From Przewalskia tangutica (taxonomy: Eukaryota; Streptophyta; Magnoliopsida; Solanales; Solanaceae): 64,000 nucleotides of DNA. The position numbers and the translations under genes are program-made. Within the stretch, counting starts at the first letter, position 1; the number at the start of each line of letters is the position of its first letter. Of the stretch, positions 23,331 to 35,800 are shown one piece after another. The stretch lies in the NCBI GenBank assembly GCA_029844215.1, contig CM056724.1:2474307-2538306 (forward strand), written 5' to 3'. The notes under the pieces are model-generated. The model searched no databases. It was not told the DNA's origin and worked only from the letters and a program-made list of their open reading frames with translations.

Positions 23331-23570
23331 GGTACTAAAATACTAGGTGGTAGTTGACATTGATAAATAGCTTTAGAAAATTCTTGGTTGTGATTATAGG
23401 AGTAAAAGAAACTATGAAACGACATTGAATAATCCAGAAGGTCTTTGCAAATAAATTACATATTATAATTTCAGAGGATGTAAAATAGGGTAGCATCACA
23501 AAGTCTCACCACAAATTGGTACTTACATAGTTGTTGCGTAGGGAAGAGCACTGAGAACAACGTTGACGAG

Positions 23571-24310
23571 ATGATCAAATCAATAAGTTTGATAAAAGTG
23601 CAAGTTTTTAGTGATTAATTACTGATCATCATCTGAAAGAAAAATTTCACATTGACTAGTATTCATATGTCATAATATGTAACGTTCACAAGTTGTAAGG
23701 ATCAAATTGATTTTGTTATTTCATAAATAAATTCATAGATTTTTCTATCGAATTAACCTTATAATAATTTTATTATATTTTTCATTAATAAAAATATAAT
23801 ACAGATCAACTTAATATATTTAATTTGTGCCACATCAAATCAAATAATGTCTGAATAAATTTATAGGATGCGGGAAATCTTTGTGTTTTTGTCGTGGTCC
23901 AGCCTACCCAAGTATATGAAGCCCAAGTTAATAGGGAAATTGTTGCGTTTGTACTGCTATTGTTCTATTGATTGTTTTGAAAATTTGTTCCATTTGGTGC
24001 TTTCATTGATTTGAACTTCATGGGTGATTCCAAGCAAAATGATCTTGTTGTTCATTCAGGTTTTCGACTGAGTTTTCTCAGTTATTGACTCGCGCTAATA
24101 ATTTGAGTCAGTTGGTTCAGAATTTTATTTGGACCGTGATCGTTCGATATGTTGATTTTGAACCTATTCATGCAAGCCCGATAAAGATTTGTTTGTCACC
24201 AAAGTCTTACTCTTCTGCTCCAATCCCAATTTAACACAAACCAACAATGGTGAAACTAATCGTTTTAATGGTCAAAATCATGAGGTATGGTTGTTACATG
24301 AGAGTTATTT
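23571..24310 (+). repeat. Direct repeat R1 (LTR/leader-like)
   Basis: It matches 25826-27870 (R2) once the insertion at 25981-27356 in R2 is removed. Shared blocks include 'tactgatcatc', 'aaaaatataatacagatcaa' and 'cgggaaatctttgtg'. The block TTTGGTGCTTTCA near 23995 resembles the start of a gypsy internal region and is followed by an ATG frame (MGDSKQNDLVV). It is probably an LTR plus leader and gag start of a gypsy element. Confidence 0.6.
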
Positions 24311-24547
24311 TGAGTTTTGTTTTATTCTGTCGGTTCATAAGCTTTCATTGGTGTCGTTCTATTTGGGTGGAGACGCCATCAACTAGTATTGTTGGATGTT
24401 TCACAAGCAATTTTTTTATTGAATGCATGTTATGGAGAAGTTTTTTCTCCGATTCTGAAATAAGTAATGTTAATTAGAGATAAGTAGCGTTCACGAGAAG
24501 ACAAATAGAAAAAATAAATAAAGAATTAAATATTATTAAGTAGGGAA

Positions 24548-25625
24548 CACATCTCAACGAACTTTATTGAAGGATTGCCTAAATCTGAAGAGCAGAACAC
24601 TAGTGGATAGGTATAACAAGTATGCTTATATCCTTGCTTTGTCTCATCTTTTTACTGCTTCCCAAGTAGCCAGGTTATTTTTGCATACAATTTACAAGTT
24701 ACATGGTCTTCCTATGAGCACTGTCTCCGATAGAGACAAGATATTCTCGAGTAATTTCTGGAAAGAGTTATTCAAAACTCTTAAAGTACAACTGTTATAT
24801 AACTCTCCATATCACCTATAAATTTATGGACAGACTGAGAGACTAAATAGGTGTTTGGATAATTATCTACGATGCATGACTGGACACATGCCTAAGGAAT
24901 GGAACAAGTGGCTATCCTTAGCAGAGTTTTGGTATAATAGCAACTATCGCTATGCCCTTTATATGACTCCCTTCGATGTGTTCTATGGGTATATGCCTCC
25001 CCAGTTGACATTTGAGTTAATTGCCCATACCAAGTTGCTGCAAAGGACCAATTGTTCAAAGAAAAACAAGTAATGGTTAAAGTTCTGAAGTAGAATATGG
25101 AGAAAGCTCAAAATAGAATGAAAGTTAATGATGACAAGAGAAAAACTGGGAGAGAATTCCAAGAAGGGGATTGGATGTTTTTGAAATTGCAACCTAATAT
25201 ATAGACAAACTTTCATAACCATAAGAAGGAGTCTTAAGCTTGCATCCAAGTACTATGACCCTTATAAGATCATAATCATCATACAGAAGCGGCCATGTAT
25301 CTTATAAGCTAGAGCTTCCTACAACAATAAAAATGCACCCAATATTTCATATATCTCAGCCGAAGAAAAAGATTGAATCCCACAAGACTGCAACAGTTAA
25401 TCCTCCCTTGTGCTTTCTTGATGGTCAATCTTTAGTGAACCAGTTGCCATTTTGGAAAGAGGAATGGTTAAAAAGGGAATAGAGCCATCACGCAAGTCTT
25501 AGTACAATGGGCAAATCTGTTGCTTGAGGAAGCTACAAGTGAGGAATATACTTCCTCAAGTCTCAGTTTCCTCAATTTGATGAACATTTAGGACAATATT
25601 TCTTTCAAGAGGGATGGAATGTCAT
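24548..25625 (+). pseudogene. Ty3/gypsy integrase and pol C-terminus remains
   Basis: Plus-strand frames give FIEGLPKS, DRYNKYAYILALSHLFTASQ, VSDRDKIFSSNFWKELF (24567-24821), then WNKWLSLAEFWYNSNY and TPFDVFYGYMPPQ (24855-25073). These are the integrase core and the conserved 'WYN..YH' region of gypsy elements. Near 25500-25620 the frame ends with QWANLLLEEAT and FPQFDEHLGQYF, the pol C-terminus. Several stops break it. Protease and RT are absent. Confidence 0.82.
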
Positions 25626-25816
25626 GAAAGCTGATGAAATGAATTAGTTATAAGTTCTGATAATTGTACTAATGTCCTTGTCCTAGCTGTTATATTTCTT
25701 GTACTCACTCATTTTGAAGATTTATCAATCAAAATATCAAAAAAATTCTCTCTCTATTTTCCTTTCCTCTTTCTTTCTCTAAATTCGAAGTAACAAGAGC
25801 TTTCTCTTGTTAAACA
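25620..25816 (+). repeat. Probable 3' LTR of the gypsy remnant
   Basis: Polypurine AAGAGGGATGGAA precedes TGTCATGAAAGC, the usual junction of pol and 3' LTR. The segment ends around TTGTTAAACA (TG...CA). I find no matching 5' LTR, so the length is a guess. Confidence 0.45.
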
Positions 25817-25980
25817 ACAGACAATCAAATCAATAAGCTTGATAAAAGTAAGTGTAATGTTTTAGTGATTAATTACTGATCATCTCCTGAAAGAGAAACT
25901 TCACATTGACTAGTATTCACATGTCACAATATGTAACGTTCACAAATTGCACGAATCAAATTGACTTTGTTATTTAATAA

Positions 25981-27356
25981 AAAGGGAAAAGGGTCATATT
26001 TGCCCTCCACGTTTGGAAAAAGGTTTATTTGTCCTCCGTTAACGTTTGGGGTCAAATATGTCCCCCGTTAGTTTAAACTTGTTGTATTTATCCTTATTTA
26101 ATAGATCCGCCACGTTGGAGCCACGTGGAGGACTAATGGCAAAGTGAGACACACACTTTCACCCCCAAACTTCTACTCCTTCTGTTTAATAATGGATCTT
26201 TTTAAAAGCTTATTAACAATGGAGACCTCAAGCTTATTAACTTCACCCCCAAAACTTCTACAATGACACCCTTCAGAATCTGCAGTCCATTACCCATAGA
26301 ACGCAGACCTCAAGCTTATCAACAATGGAGCTTTTCAAAAATGGTGAAAATTTATATAAGTAAAACCGAGACTTGAAAGATGGTGTAAAGTGTATATCTA
26401 GGGAGGAATAGAGATCCTCTGTAGTGCACTTTACGTAAAGTGCACTACAGAGGAGCCGAATCATTAGGGGAGACGAACACAATGACACCCTTCAGAATCT
26501 GCAGTCCATTACCCATAGAATGCATACCTCAAGCTTATCAACAATGTAACTTTTCAAAAATGGTGAAACTTATATAAGTAAAATCAAGACTTGAAAGATG
26601 GAGAAGAACAAAACCAATAAGCATTCTGCTTGTCCTCCTCTAAAACCAAATAATGTTGCGCCCTCAAGCTTTGAACAACTGACATGATGTAAGTTCTGCC
26701 TCTAGCGGCTTCACTTGTTGCCACACTTTTCTACTTCTGTAAGTATATAGTTGTTAACATGGTGCATTACCGATAAGAAACTTAGACTTGAGAAACTGAG
26801 TTTCTTATTTTGAAGTTACAGTTGAAGGTAAAAGTTAGAAATTGATTTCTTATTGGCACTGGCAACCAGCTTTATGGAACATAAAAATTCCATATTGCTT
26901 TCTAAGCGAGTATGATCTAACCCAAATTTGAATCTTTTAGCATTTATCCTGGTCGGGATACAACATAAATACACAATTATTTTCTAGAACAAGCTAAATT
27001 GTTCTCGTCAAAGCGTGTGGGGAAACACAACGAAAAACAGAACATTTTCTGCGTCTAATACTCTAATGTTGACATATTTTCATTTGTCTGATTTCCAGTT
27101 TATCTCTTTGGCACGAGATATCCTTACATTCTTCTTTTTAACCTTAAAGTAAATAGAGTGAGTAGAAGTTTTGGGGGTGAAGGTGTGGGTCCCACTTTGC
27201 CACGTGTCCTCCACGTGGCATACACGTGGCAGATCTGTTAAATAAGGATAAATACAACAAGTTTAAATTAACGGAGGACATATTTGACTCCAAACTTTAA
27301 CGGAGGACAAATATGAACCTTTTTTCAAACGTGGAGGGCAATATGACCCTTTTCCC
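25981..27356. mobile_element. 1.4-kb element with ~190-bp terminal inverted repeats, TSD TAATAA
   Basis: The left arm (GGGAAAAGGGTCATATTTG, CCTCCACGTTTGG, 'gtttaaacttgttgtattta') is repeated inverted at the right end (27160-27356). TAATAA lies on both sides (25975-25980, 27357-27362), and R1 is an uninterrupted copy of the target. The interior has a ~110-bp direct repeat (26268-26377 and 26479-26599, 'cacccttcagaatctgcagt') and a perfect palindrome. No transposase is seen. It is a fold-back or MULE-like element; the class is uncertain. Confidence 0.75.
26416..26453. repeat. Perfect 38-bp palindrome
   Basis: CCTCTGTAGTGCACTTTAC is followed without a spacer by its exact reverse complement. It lies between the two internal direct repeats of the element at 25981-27356. 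Confidence 0.95.
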
Positions 27357-28153
27357 TAATAATTTTTTTATAGATCTTTCTATCGAATCAACATTTTAAT
27401 AATTTTTATTATATTTTTCATTAATAAAAATATAATACAGATCAACTTAATATATTTAATTTGTGCCCCATCAAATAATGTCTGAATAAATTTATACGAT
27501 GCGGGAATCTTTTGTGGATCAGCCAACCCAAGTATATGAGGCCCAAGTCAATAGGGAAATTGTTGCTCTTGTACTGCTACTATTCTATTGATTGTTTTAG
27601 AAATTTGTTCCATTTGGTGCTTTCAGTTGGGTTTTTCAACTGAGTTTTCTCAGTTATTGACTCGAGTAGATAATTTAAGTTAGTTAGTCTAGGATTTTAT
27701 TTGGACGGTGATTGTTCGATATGTTGAATCTATTCGGTCACGCCCGATAAAGATTTATTTGTCACCAAGGTCTAACTCTTCTGCTCCGATCACAATTTGA
27801 CACAAACCAACAATGGTGAACTAATCCTCTTAGTGGTCAAAACCCTAAGGTAGAGTTGTTACACGCCGAGAGCTATTTTACTAAGTTGTCCTAGTTATAT
27901 TTGTAATTTTATAAAATTATTAATTTATAATATTGAAGGAACTATAAATTTATATCAGGATCTTCCGAAAATTATTATCTTATTAATTTATCGAAATTAT
28001 TAATTTAGACCTTAGACCCAAGTATTTGTTTTAGAGAGGTTATTAATTTATCGAGGTTCTACTGTAACTTTAATTAATAGTATTAAATGAGAATAAGTAG
28101 TGTTAAACAACATTAAATTAGAAGAGAGTAGGATTAGTAAGTACGTTCCTTTA

Positions 28154-29256
28154 GACCATCTCCATCAGGGATATTGTCCCCGATAATAAAATATAACATG
28201 AGACAATTTGAATGACATGTTGACGTGAAAATAATTAAAAATTATTGAATATATAGGAGATAATTTTGCCACGTGGAGACAATGTCTCCTGCTGCAGAAG
28301 ATGCAGGAGACGTCTCCTGCAGCGTCATGTGGCAGCCTGTGAATGGCTGCCAGAAATTCATTTTCCACCGCTACTTTAATTGCTATTTTGACCGAATTAA
28401 AAAAAAAAATCATTTTTTTATATTTTTTAAGATCTATAAAAAGTGACTAAGTTTACTTCATTTGGACACCAAAATATTTTGGCTATTTTTTCTAAATTTC
28501 TATCTTCTTTCAAATTATTTGCTATTTTTTTTAATATGGATCCTAGTCAAAATTGTAATCTTCCTCCAAATTTTATATTTCCTAACCAACTACAAAATCT
28601 CAATATTCAACGTCCGCAAAATTCTCAAAATATGTCATCCAATTTTCAAATGCATATATGATTTCAACTAATTTTGGTATTCGTATAATTTTCCTTATAT
28701 GCAATATGGGCAACAAACTGGTGGAAGTAATTATGGTGGTTTCCCAAATATCAACAATCAAAACACCGAGCAACCCACTCCTAATTTTAGCAGTGGATCA
28801 ACAGATATACCTGAGTTTTGCACTCAAATTTCTCGAGAATAGTACTGGGATGAGTGACTCCCATATTATCAATGTTTTATTGTATTTTTTATAAATTGTA
28901 CGATTAATTTATCTTCATTAATAAAATCATGTATTGTTGTATTTTAATATTATAATAATATTTGATAAGTGTCAAAATTAAATGAATATAAGTAATTTAT
29001 AATTTTATTATTATATGTGTAATAATATGAATTACAAGAATAATATCATATACAAAATAAAAAATGTGATAAATGAATATATATATAGTGGGGTGTATGT
29101 ATTGATTTGGAGCAAAAATAAAATGAATTATTTTCTGAAACATCTCCTGTTATGGAGTGTATGTGATAATTGGAGATATCTGATGATGTGTCAGATGAAT
29201 AATCTGATGTGACAGGAGATAAAAGTGATTTCAATTATCTCCTGCTAGAGATGGTC
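28154..29256 (+). mobile_element. PIF/Harbinger-like element (1103 bp), TSD TTA
   Basis: Ends are GACCATCTCCATCAGGG and, inverted, GACCATCTCTAGCAGGAG. TTA flanks both sides (28151-28153, 29257-29259), the PIF/Harbinger target. Inside (28530-28840) broken frames read MDPSQNCNLPPNFIFPNQ, then a Gln/Asn/Gly-rich stretch ending IPEFCTQIS. This resembles the N-terminus of the Harbinger-associated Myb-like ORF. No DDE transposase remains. Palindromic GCAGGAGACGTCTCCTGC is at 28302-28319. Confidence 0.72.
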
Positions 29257-29749
29257 TTAGTGGGATTTACGCTTGTTGGACAAAAAGGGATCGATTTGTA
29301 ATATACTCCACTCGGATTAAAAGTGTTTACTTAGTCATTTGCACCCTCTTTAAAAAAAATTATTTTAAGGCAAAATTAGATAATTTGATTAAAATGCCCC
29401 TAATTAAATAGATATTGGAGTTTGGTCATAACACCTAATAAGGGTAATCAGAAAAAGTAAAATTAATTTTTTCTTGATTTGATAAATGAATACTCTTTTT
29501 GACTCTAAAAATAAAGGTTAAGTAGACATTTTTTTTATCGGAGGATAAACTTTTTCAACAAACTCCTATTGAAGTGTGAAGACAAGTACTTAAACAATAC
29601 CCAATTTAGCAATAAATACAAACAGATCCTAAATCTTCGTTAAAATTACAAAAATCAGCTGACCGGACTTCAACTAAATAATTCCAATTTAGTAAAGTAA
29701 AAAACTTACGTCCATAGTTCCACTATTTCATTTCCCAAATTCATTAAAA

Positions 29750-29757
29750 GCGGGAAA
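29750..29757 (-). promoter_or_regulatory. Possible E2F site upstream of the MBD gene
   Basis: GCGGGAAA (reverse complement TTTCCCGC, matching the E2F consensus TTTSSCGC) lies 48 bp before the MBD start codon. One 8-mer can arise by chance. Confidence 0.3.
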
Positions 29758-29804
29758 TTATTCAAGTTTTTTTTAATTTTAATTTTCAAAATCAAAGAAG
29801 AAGA

Positions 29805-32800
29805 ATGGAAATGGAGAACAAAGGTGTTAAAAACGATGTCGTTCCTATTGATTTACCTGCTCCACCTGGCTGGAAGAAGAGAGTACGTTACGACGTCGTT
29901 TGCATTATACATTTTCTTTTAATTGTATTTTTTTTTCTTGTGTTAATTAGCTTTAAATTTAAGTTGTTTGTGTTAAATTTAACATTAATATGATATGATT
30001 TGGTGATTGAAATTCGATTAGTTGTTTTTGAGTTATATATGTAAAACGTTAATTGAGATTTGAGACCTAGGTTTTAACATTAAGATGATATATGATTTGG
30101 TGATTAAATTTCGATTTAGCTGTTTTTGTTATTTCAAATTATAATATTTGTTTTGAATTAGAGATATGTCAACCCCATAAAGGTCGAGGTAAGATGTGTG
30201 TGGAACTACACTGGGTGGGTATGTTGTTGTTGTAATTAGAGATATGTTAAGCGTTAATTGTCGTATAACTCTTAAACAAGTAGGTGCATTATGTTTTAGT
30301 TAACTTCCTAATTAGGTATATGTATATGCTACGTTTTCCATTTTTGAAAAAATTTGCGCATGATCTGAGTTTATAGTTGTGGGAATTGTCTTTGCCTTTT
30401 GTGGTTGAGAGTGGAGAGGTAATATTGGCTGATTTATTGTGTTTATTAGCTTTAAATTTGAGTTGTTTGCGTTAAATTTAACATTAAGAGGCTTTGATTT
30501 GGTGATTAAATTTTGATTAGTTGTTTTTGTTATTTCGAATTATGTTTTTGTTGTACATTAGTGATATGTTAAGTGTTAATTATGAGTGACATGTCGTATA
30601 ACTCTGAAAAAAATAAGCACATTGGGCTTTAGTTAACTTCCTAGCACGCTATTTAGGTATGTTTAGCATATGTGTATGCAGATTTATCTTATGAACTTAA
30701 TATAATTCATTTCTGTTATGATTTCATAACTGGCACAATCTGAGTTTATAGTTATGTAAATTTTCTTATAGAGTAGCTGTGTGTTAGTGATTGAAGGTGG
30801 AGACATAATTTTGGCTAATGTAGTTGTGCTTATTAGTTTTTCTATTGAGTTGTTTGCGTTAATTTTAACATTAAGAGGCTATGCTTTGGTGATAAAATTT
30901 CGAATAGCTGTTTTTGTTATTTGGAGTCATGTTTTGTTGTATATTAGTTGTATGTTGAGCGTTAATTGTGATCTAGGTGTTAATTATGCGTGACATTTCA
31001 TGTAACTCTGAAACAAGAAAGTGCATATGCTGTAGTTAGCTTCCTAATAAAATTTTCGTGATTTTAGGTATTCTTTAGCGCGTGAATGCAGATTTGTTTT
31101 ATGAACTTAATAGAATTCATTTTTTTGTTATGATTTCATAACTGGCAGAGTGGTCTCCTAGCTGATCTGTAGAATTTGACAAATCAGATGTTGTGGTGTT
31201 AGTTGTTTGATTTAATCACCTCTTTTCTGTCATATGTCATATAGCTTTCAGGCCATAATTTGAAAGACATTAGATAGTTTTTGAGAAGGAAAAAACTATC
31301 TAAGACATTAGATAGTTACTGAACAACTCTTTATGTTATTGAGAGGCAAGCTGAGTTCCAATATTCACCATGAAACATCTATACTACTCATGGATTTTCG
31401 TAAAGGTACTTATACCCGCATTTAGGACTTCGGCAGAATTATCTCGTAGATGATCTGTAATTTCACAATTAAGATGCCGTGGTGTTGGTTGAATTTATCA
31501 ACTCTTTTTGCTCATATAGCTCCCAGTCCATAATTTGAAAGGGATAAGAGATAGTTACTGAACAGTGATACATACCAAATTGCAAAAACGAAATTAAACA
31601 ACAAGAAATTGTAAGATAAAGAGGAAGACACAATAAAATGGAATCAAAAGCAACACAAAGTATATTAAACTAAGGACCTCAATTGATTAACCAAGATAAA
31701 ACACCTAAACCTATTAGGAGGACCTCAAGGAAATTAAATTCCCAAGCAACCCACCTTTCCAATCAAAGGTTCAATTACAAGCTTTAACAAGCTTTCAACA
31801 CTCAAGTTCTCAAAGAGAAACATAAACAACAATATTTAAGATAATCTAAGCAATGAAAATGACTTAAGGTTCCTATTTATAGTCTAGGACTAATTTATTA
31901 CACAAGAGGCCCAAAAGTGACACTCTTGGATTGCAGAAATAGCCAAAATGACGCGCTGTCACATTCTGCGATTCGCAGGTCATGTCCTTCAGCTCATCAT
32001 CATCATCTACGGCTTCTTGACTCAGTCTGCGATTCACAGACTCCACTTGTGACACCATATGCGATTCGCTGGTGGTGTTTTTTGCACCATTTGTTGTCTT
32101 GTCACCTTTCCATGCTATCTTAAACACTTGGAAACCTCGGGATAGTGCTAGAGTATGCTCAAGGATGTCCATCTTCATGAATATGCCTTGTAGTGCTTGT
32201 GTTCACGGGCTTGACTCCTCCTGAACGGTCTTGATAGAACTCGGTTTGCATCATTCTCTCCTTTTTGAGCAGAATTTGTCCTCAAATTCAAGGGGTCATC
32301 ATCCTTGGTGTCAAAGAGAGAAAGATCACAAAAATTGAAGGTGTTGTGGACTTGATATTCAGGAGGTAGGTCAATTTTGTAGGCATTGTCATAGCACTTC
32401 GAATGAACCATCACCTCTAGGCATCAACTTTGCTTTCCTCTTGTTGGGGAGTCTCCCCTTGCCAAAATGTACCCAAACTCAATCTCCCGGTTCAAGCACA
32501 ACTCTTTTCCGGCACTTGTTTGCTCTCTTGGCCACATCTTGATTCTTCTTTTCAATTTGAAGCTTCACTTTCTCATGTAGTTTCTTCATGGCTTTGGCCC
32601 TTTTATTTCCATCTAAACTCAAAACAACATCTTGAGACAAATGGGTGAGGTCTAGAGGGGTTAGTGGATTAAAGTCATAAACAACCTCAAATGGAGACAT
32701 GCGACTATGAATGACTCTATTATATGCAGATTCAATTAAGACAATTGATCTTCCCAAGATGCCAATTTCTCTTTAACCATGGCCCTAAACATAGAACCCA

Positions 32801-35800
32801 AAGTCCTATTCACAACCTCGGTTTGGCCATCGGTTTGTGGATGACAAGACATAGTACCAATTCGCCCAGAATTCTTTCCAAAAGTGGCTAAGGAATTTTA
32901 AATCCCTATCACTCACTATGGTTTTGGGAATGCCATGCAATTTGATCACATTTTCAACAAACAAAGAGGCAATATGAGATGCATCATCACACTTATAACA
33001 AGCAATGAAATGAGCTATCTTAGAGAAGCGATCAACAACAACAAAAATGCTATCTTTGCCCTCTTTGGTCCGTGGCAATCCCAACACAAAATTCATAGAA
33101 ATGTCGAGCCAATGCCGTTGACAGGTGGGGAGAGGGGTATACAATCTATGGGGAAGAAGTCTAGACTTAGCACTTCGACATTCAACACATTGACCACAAA
33201 TTTTAATAACATCATTTCACATTTTAGGCCAATAAAATTATTCCTCAAGAATCCCCATAGTTTTGTTAATTCCAAAATGACCCATCAAACCCCCATTATG
33301 TGCCTCCCTCACAAAAAGTTCTCTCTAAGAGCTCATGGGCACACATAGTCGCTTGTTCTTGAACAAGTAACCATCAAACTTAACAAAAGGGGTAGAAGAC
33401 CTATCCTTAAGCCACTTTTCCCTTTCCCAATCTTCTCAATCATGATAGATTTTCGCCAATATGGGATCCTAGGAATACAATGCCTTCAAACTTTCAAAAC
33501 CCATCAATTTGAAATACAAAGTATTAATTAAAACGTGTTTATGGGACAAGGCATCCACCATAACATTATCCATCCCCTTTTTGTATTGGGGAAAGTTTCA
33601 AGAAATTCAACCCATTTGGCATGCTGTTTGTTCAACTTTCCTTGGGCCTTAAGGTGCTTCAATGACTCATGATCGGTCCGAATTACAAACTCTTTAGGCC
33701 ACAAGTAATGTTGCGAATTACCCAAAGCTCAAACCATATAGCTCAAGATCATAGGTGGAATAATTCAAAGTCGCACCTTTAAGCTTTTCACTAAAATAGG
33801 CAATGAGTTTTTGGTCTTGCATCAAAACGGCACCAATACCTACTTTACTAGTATCACATTCAATTTCAAAGATTATTATCAAAATCGGATAATAACAACA
33901 ACGGTGCAGAGCTAAGCATTTGTTTCAAGGTTTCAAAGGCCCTTGCTTGCTCCTCACCTCAAGAAAAAAGTTTATCCTTTCGAATTACCTCGGTCAAGGG
34001 AGCGGTTGTGGTACCAAATCCTTTAACAAACCACCTATAGAAACTAGCCAATCCATGAAAACTTCTCACATCACCAATGGATTTAGGAGTTTCCCAATTC
34101 TTAATAGCGTCTATTTTGGATTCATCCGCCTCTACGCCCTTTGAACTCACAACAAAGCCCAAGAAAACAACTTCATCAACACAAAAAGAGCATTTAGCGA
34201 CATTAGCATAGAGTTGTTCTCTCCTAAGCATATCAAACACACAATTCAAATGATCAACATGTTCATCCATGATTTTGCTATACATTAAGATGTCATCAAA
34301 GTAAACAACAACGGACTTTTCAATGAAAGGTTTCATCACATGATTCATTAAACGCATGAAAGTGTTAGGAGCATTAGTGAGACCAAATTGCATCACTAGT
34401 CATTCATAGAGACCAAACTTGGTCTTGAATGTAGTTTTCCATTCATCTCCGGGCTTTATTCGGATTTAATGGTACCCGCTCCTTAGATCAATTTTTGAAG
34501 AGACACATGAACTATTTAATTCATCCAACATGTCATCAAGTCTAGGTATAGGACGACGATACTTTACCGTGATTTTGTTGACGACTCAACAATTTACGCA
34601 TATTCGCCATGATCCATCTTTCTTGGGAACCAATATCACCGGCATGACTCATGGACTCATGCTTTCTCGCACAACTCCCTTTTCAAGGAGTTCATCTACT
34701 TGCCTTTGGAGTTCCTTGGTGTCCTCCCGGTTGGCTCTATAAGATGTTTTGTTTGGCAATTGTGAATCGGGACAAAATCTATTTGTTTCTCAATTCCCCT
34801 TAAGGGAGGCAATCCCTTGGTCAGTGGGGAACACATCATCATAATCCTGCAAAAGAGAAGACATACAACTAGGCAAATAAGAGGTTAGTTCATCAGTGTG
34901 CAAAGAGTAGTCCCTGATAGGACCACCGGGTGTTGCTCCTCCATCTCTTCCCTAATCCCCCTAAACTAGCTAAGAGAGTCACCTTCTCTTTTCCCCTAGG
35001 TGCCTTCACCATGTCACTTTCCTCTACGACTTCAACTTCTCCACTACTTCTTTCCACACCCTTGCCTTTCTCCTTTAGTTCCCTCATCTTTCGGCAGACT
35101 TCATTAACTTGCAAAGGTGACAACATGTATAGAACATGCTTGTTCCTTTCATGCACAAACGAGTACCAATTGATTCTCCCTTCATGATTCGTAGCTCTAT
35201 CATATTGCCAAGGCCTTCCGAGTAGCACATGACAAGCTTGCATTGGCACCACATCACATAATACCTCATCTTGGTATTTTTCAATCTTAAACTTGATCAA
35301 GACTTGCTTGTGTACCCTCAACTCCCCACATTCATTCAACCATTGGAGCTTGTATGGAGTTGAGTGTTTGGTGGTCAGAATCTTCAAGAATTCCACCAAG
35401 GTGTTACTTGCTACATTAGCACAACTCCTGCTACTAATGATCAAGGAACACACATTTCCCTTGATGAGGCATTTGGAATGAAAGAGGTTTTCCCTTTGGC
35501 TTGGATCATCCATAGCCTTACTTATCATTGCCCTCCTTACTACATAGTTTGGCACAGTGAGCTCTCCTTCTTGAGGCATATTCTTGATTAACAAGGCTCT
35601 CCTTGCTAACCCACATGGTACGGTAACGTCCTCATCTCGCTCACTTCCCTCATCATCTTCTTGAGTACCCCTTCATCAACCTCCTCATACTCCCTCTCTT
35701 CCTCATCACTACAAGGATCTTCAACCCTTACAACGGATGCTCTTCGGTTGGGACACTCATTCTTGGACCATATCCTTTACACTTATAACATTGGAGGGGT

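Larger units (their letters stand above)
25826..27870 (+). repeat. Direct repeat R2, interrupted by a large inverted-repeat element
   Basis: It matches R1 (23571-24310) on both sides of the insertion at 25981-27356: 'atcaaattgactttgttatt' left, and 'tctttctatcgaatcaac', 'aaaaatataatacagatcaa' right, through to the gag-like 'caccaaggtctaactcttct' region. Confidence 0.65.
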
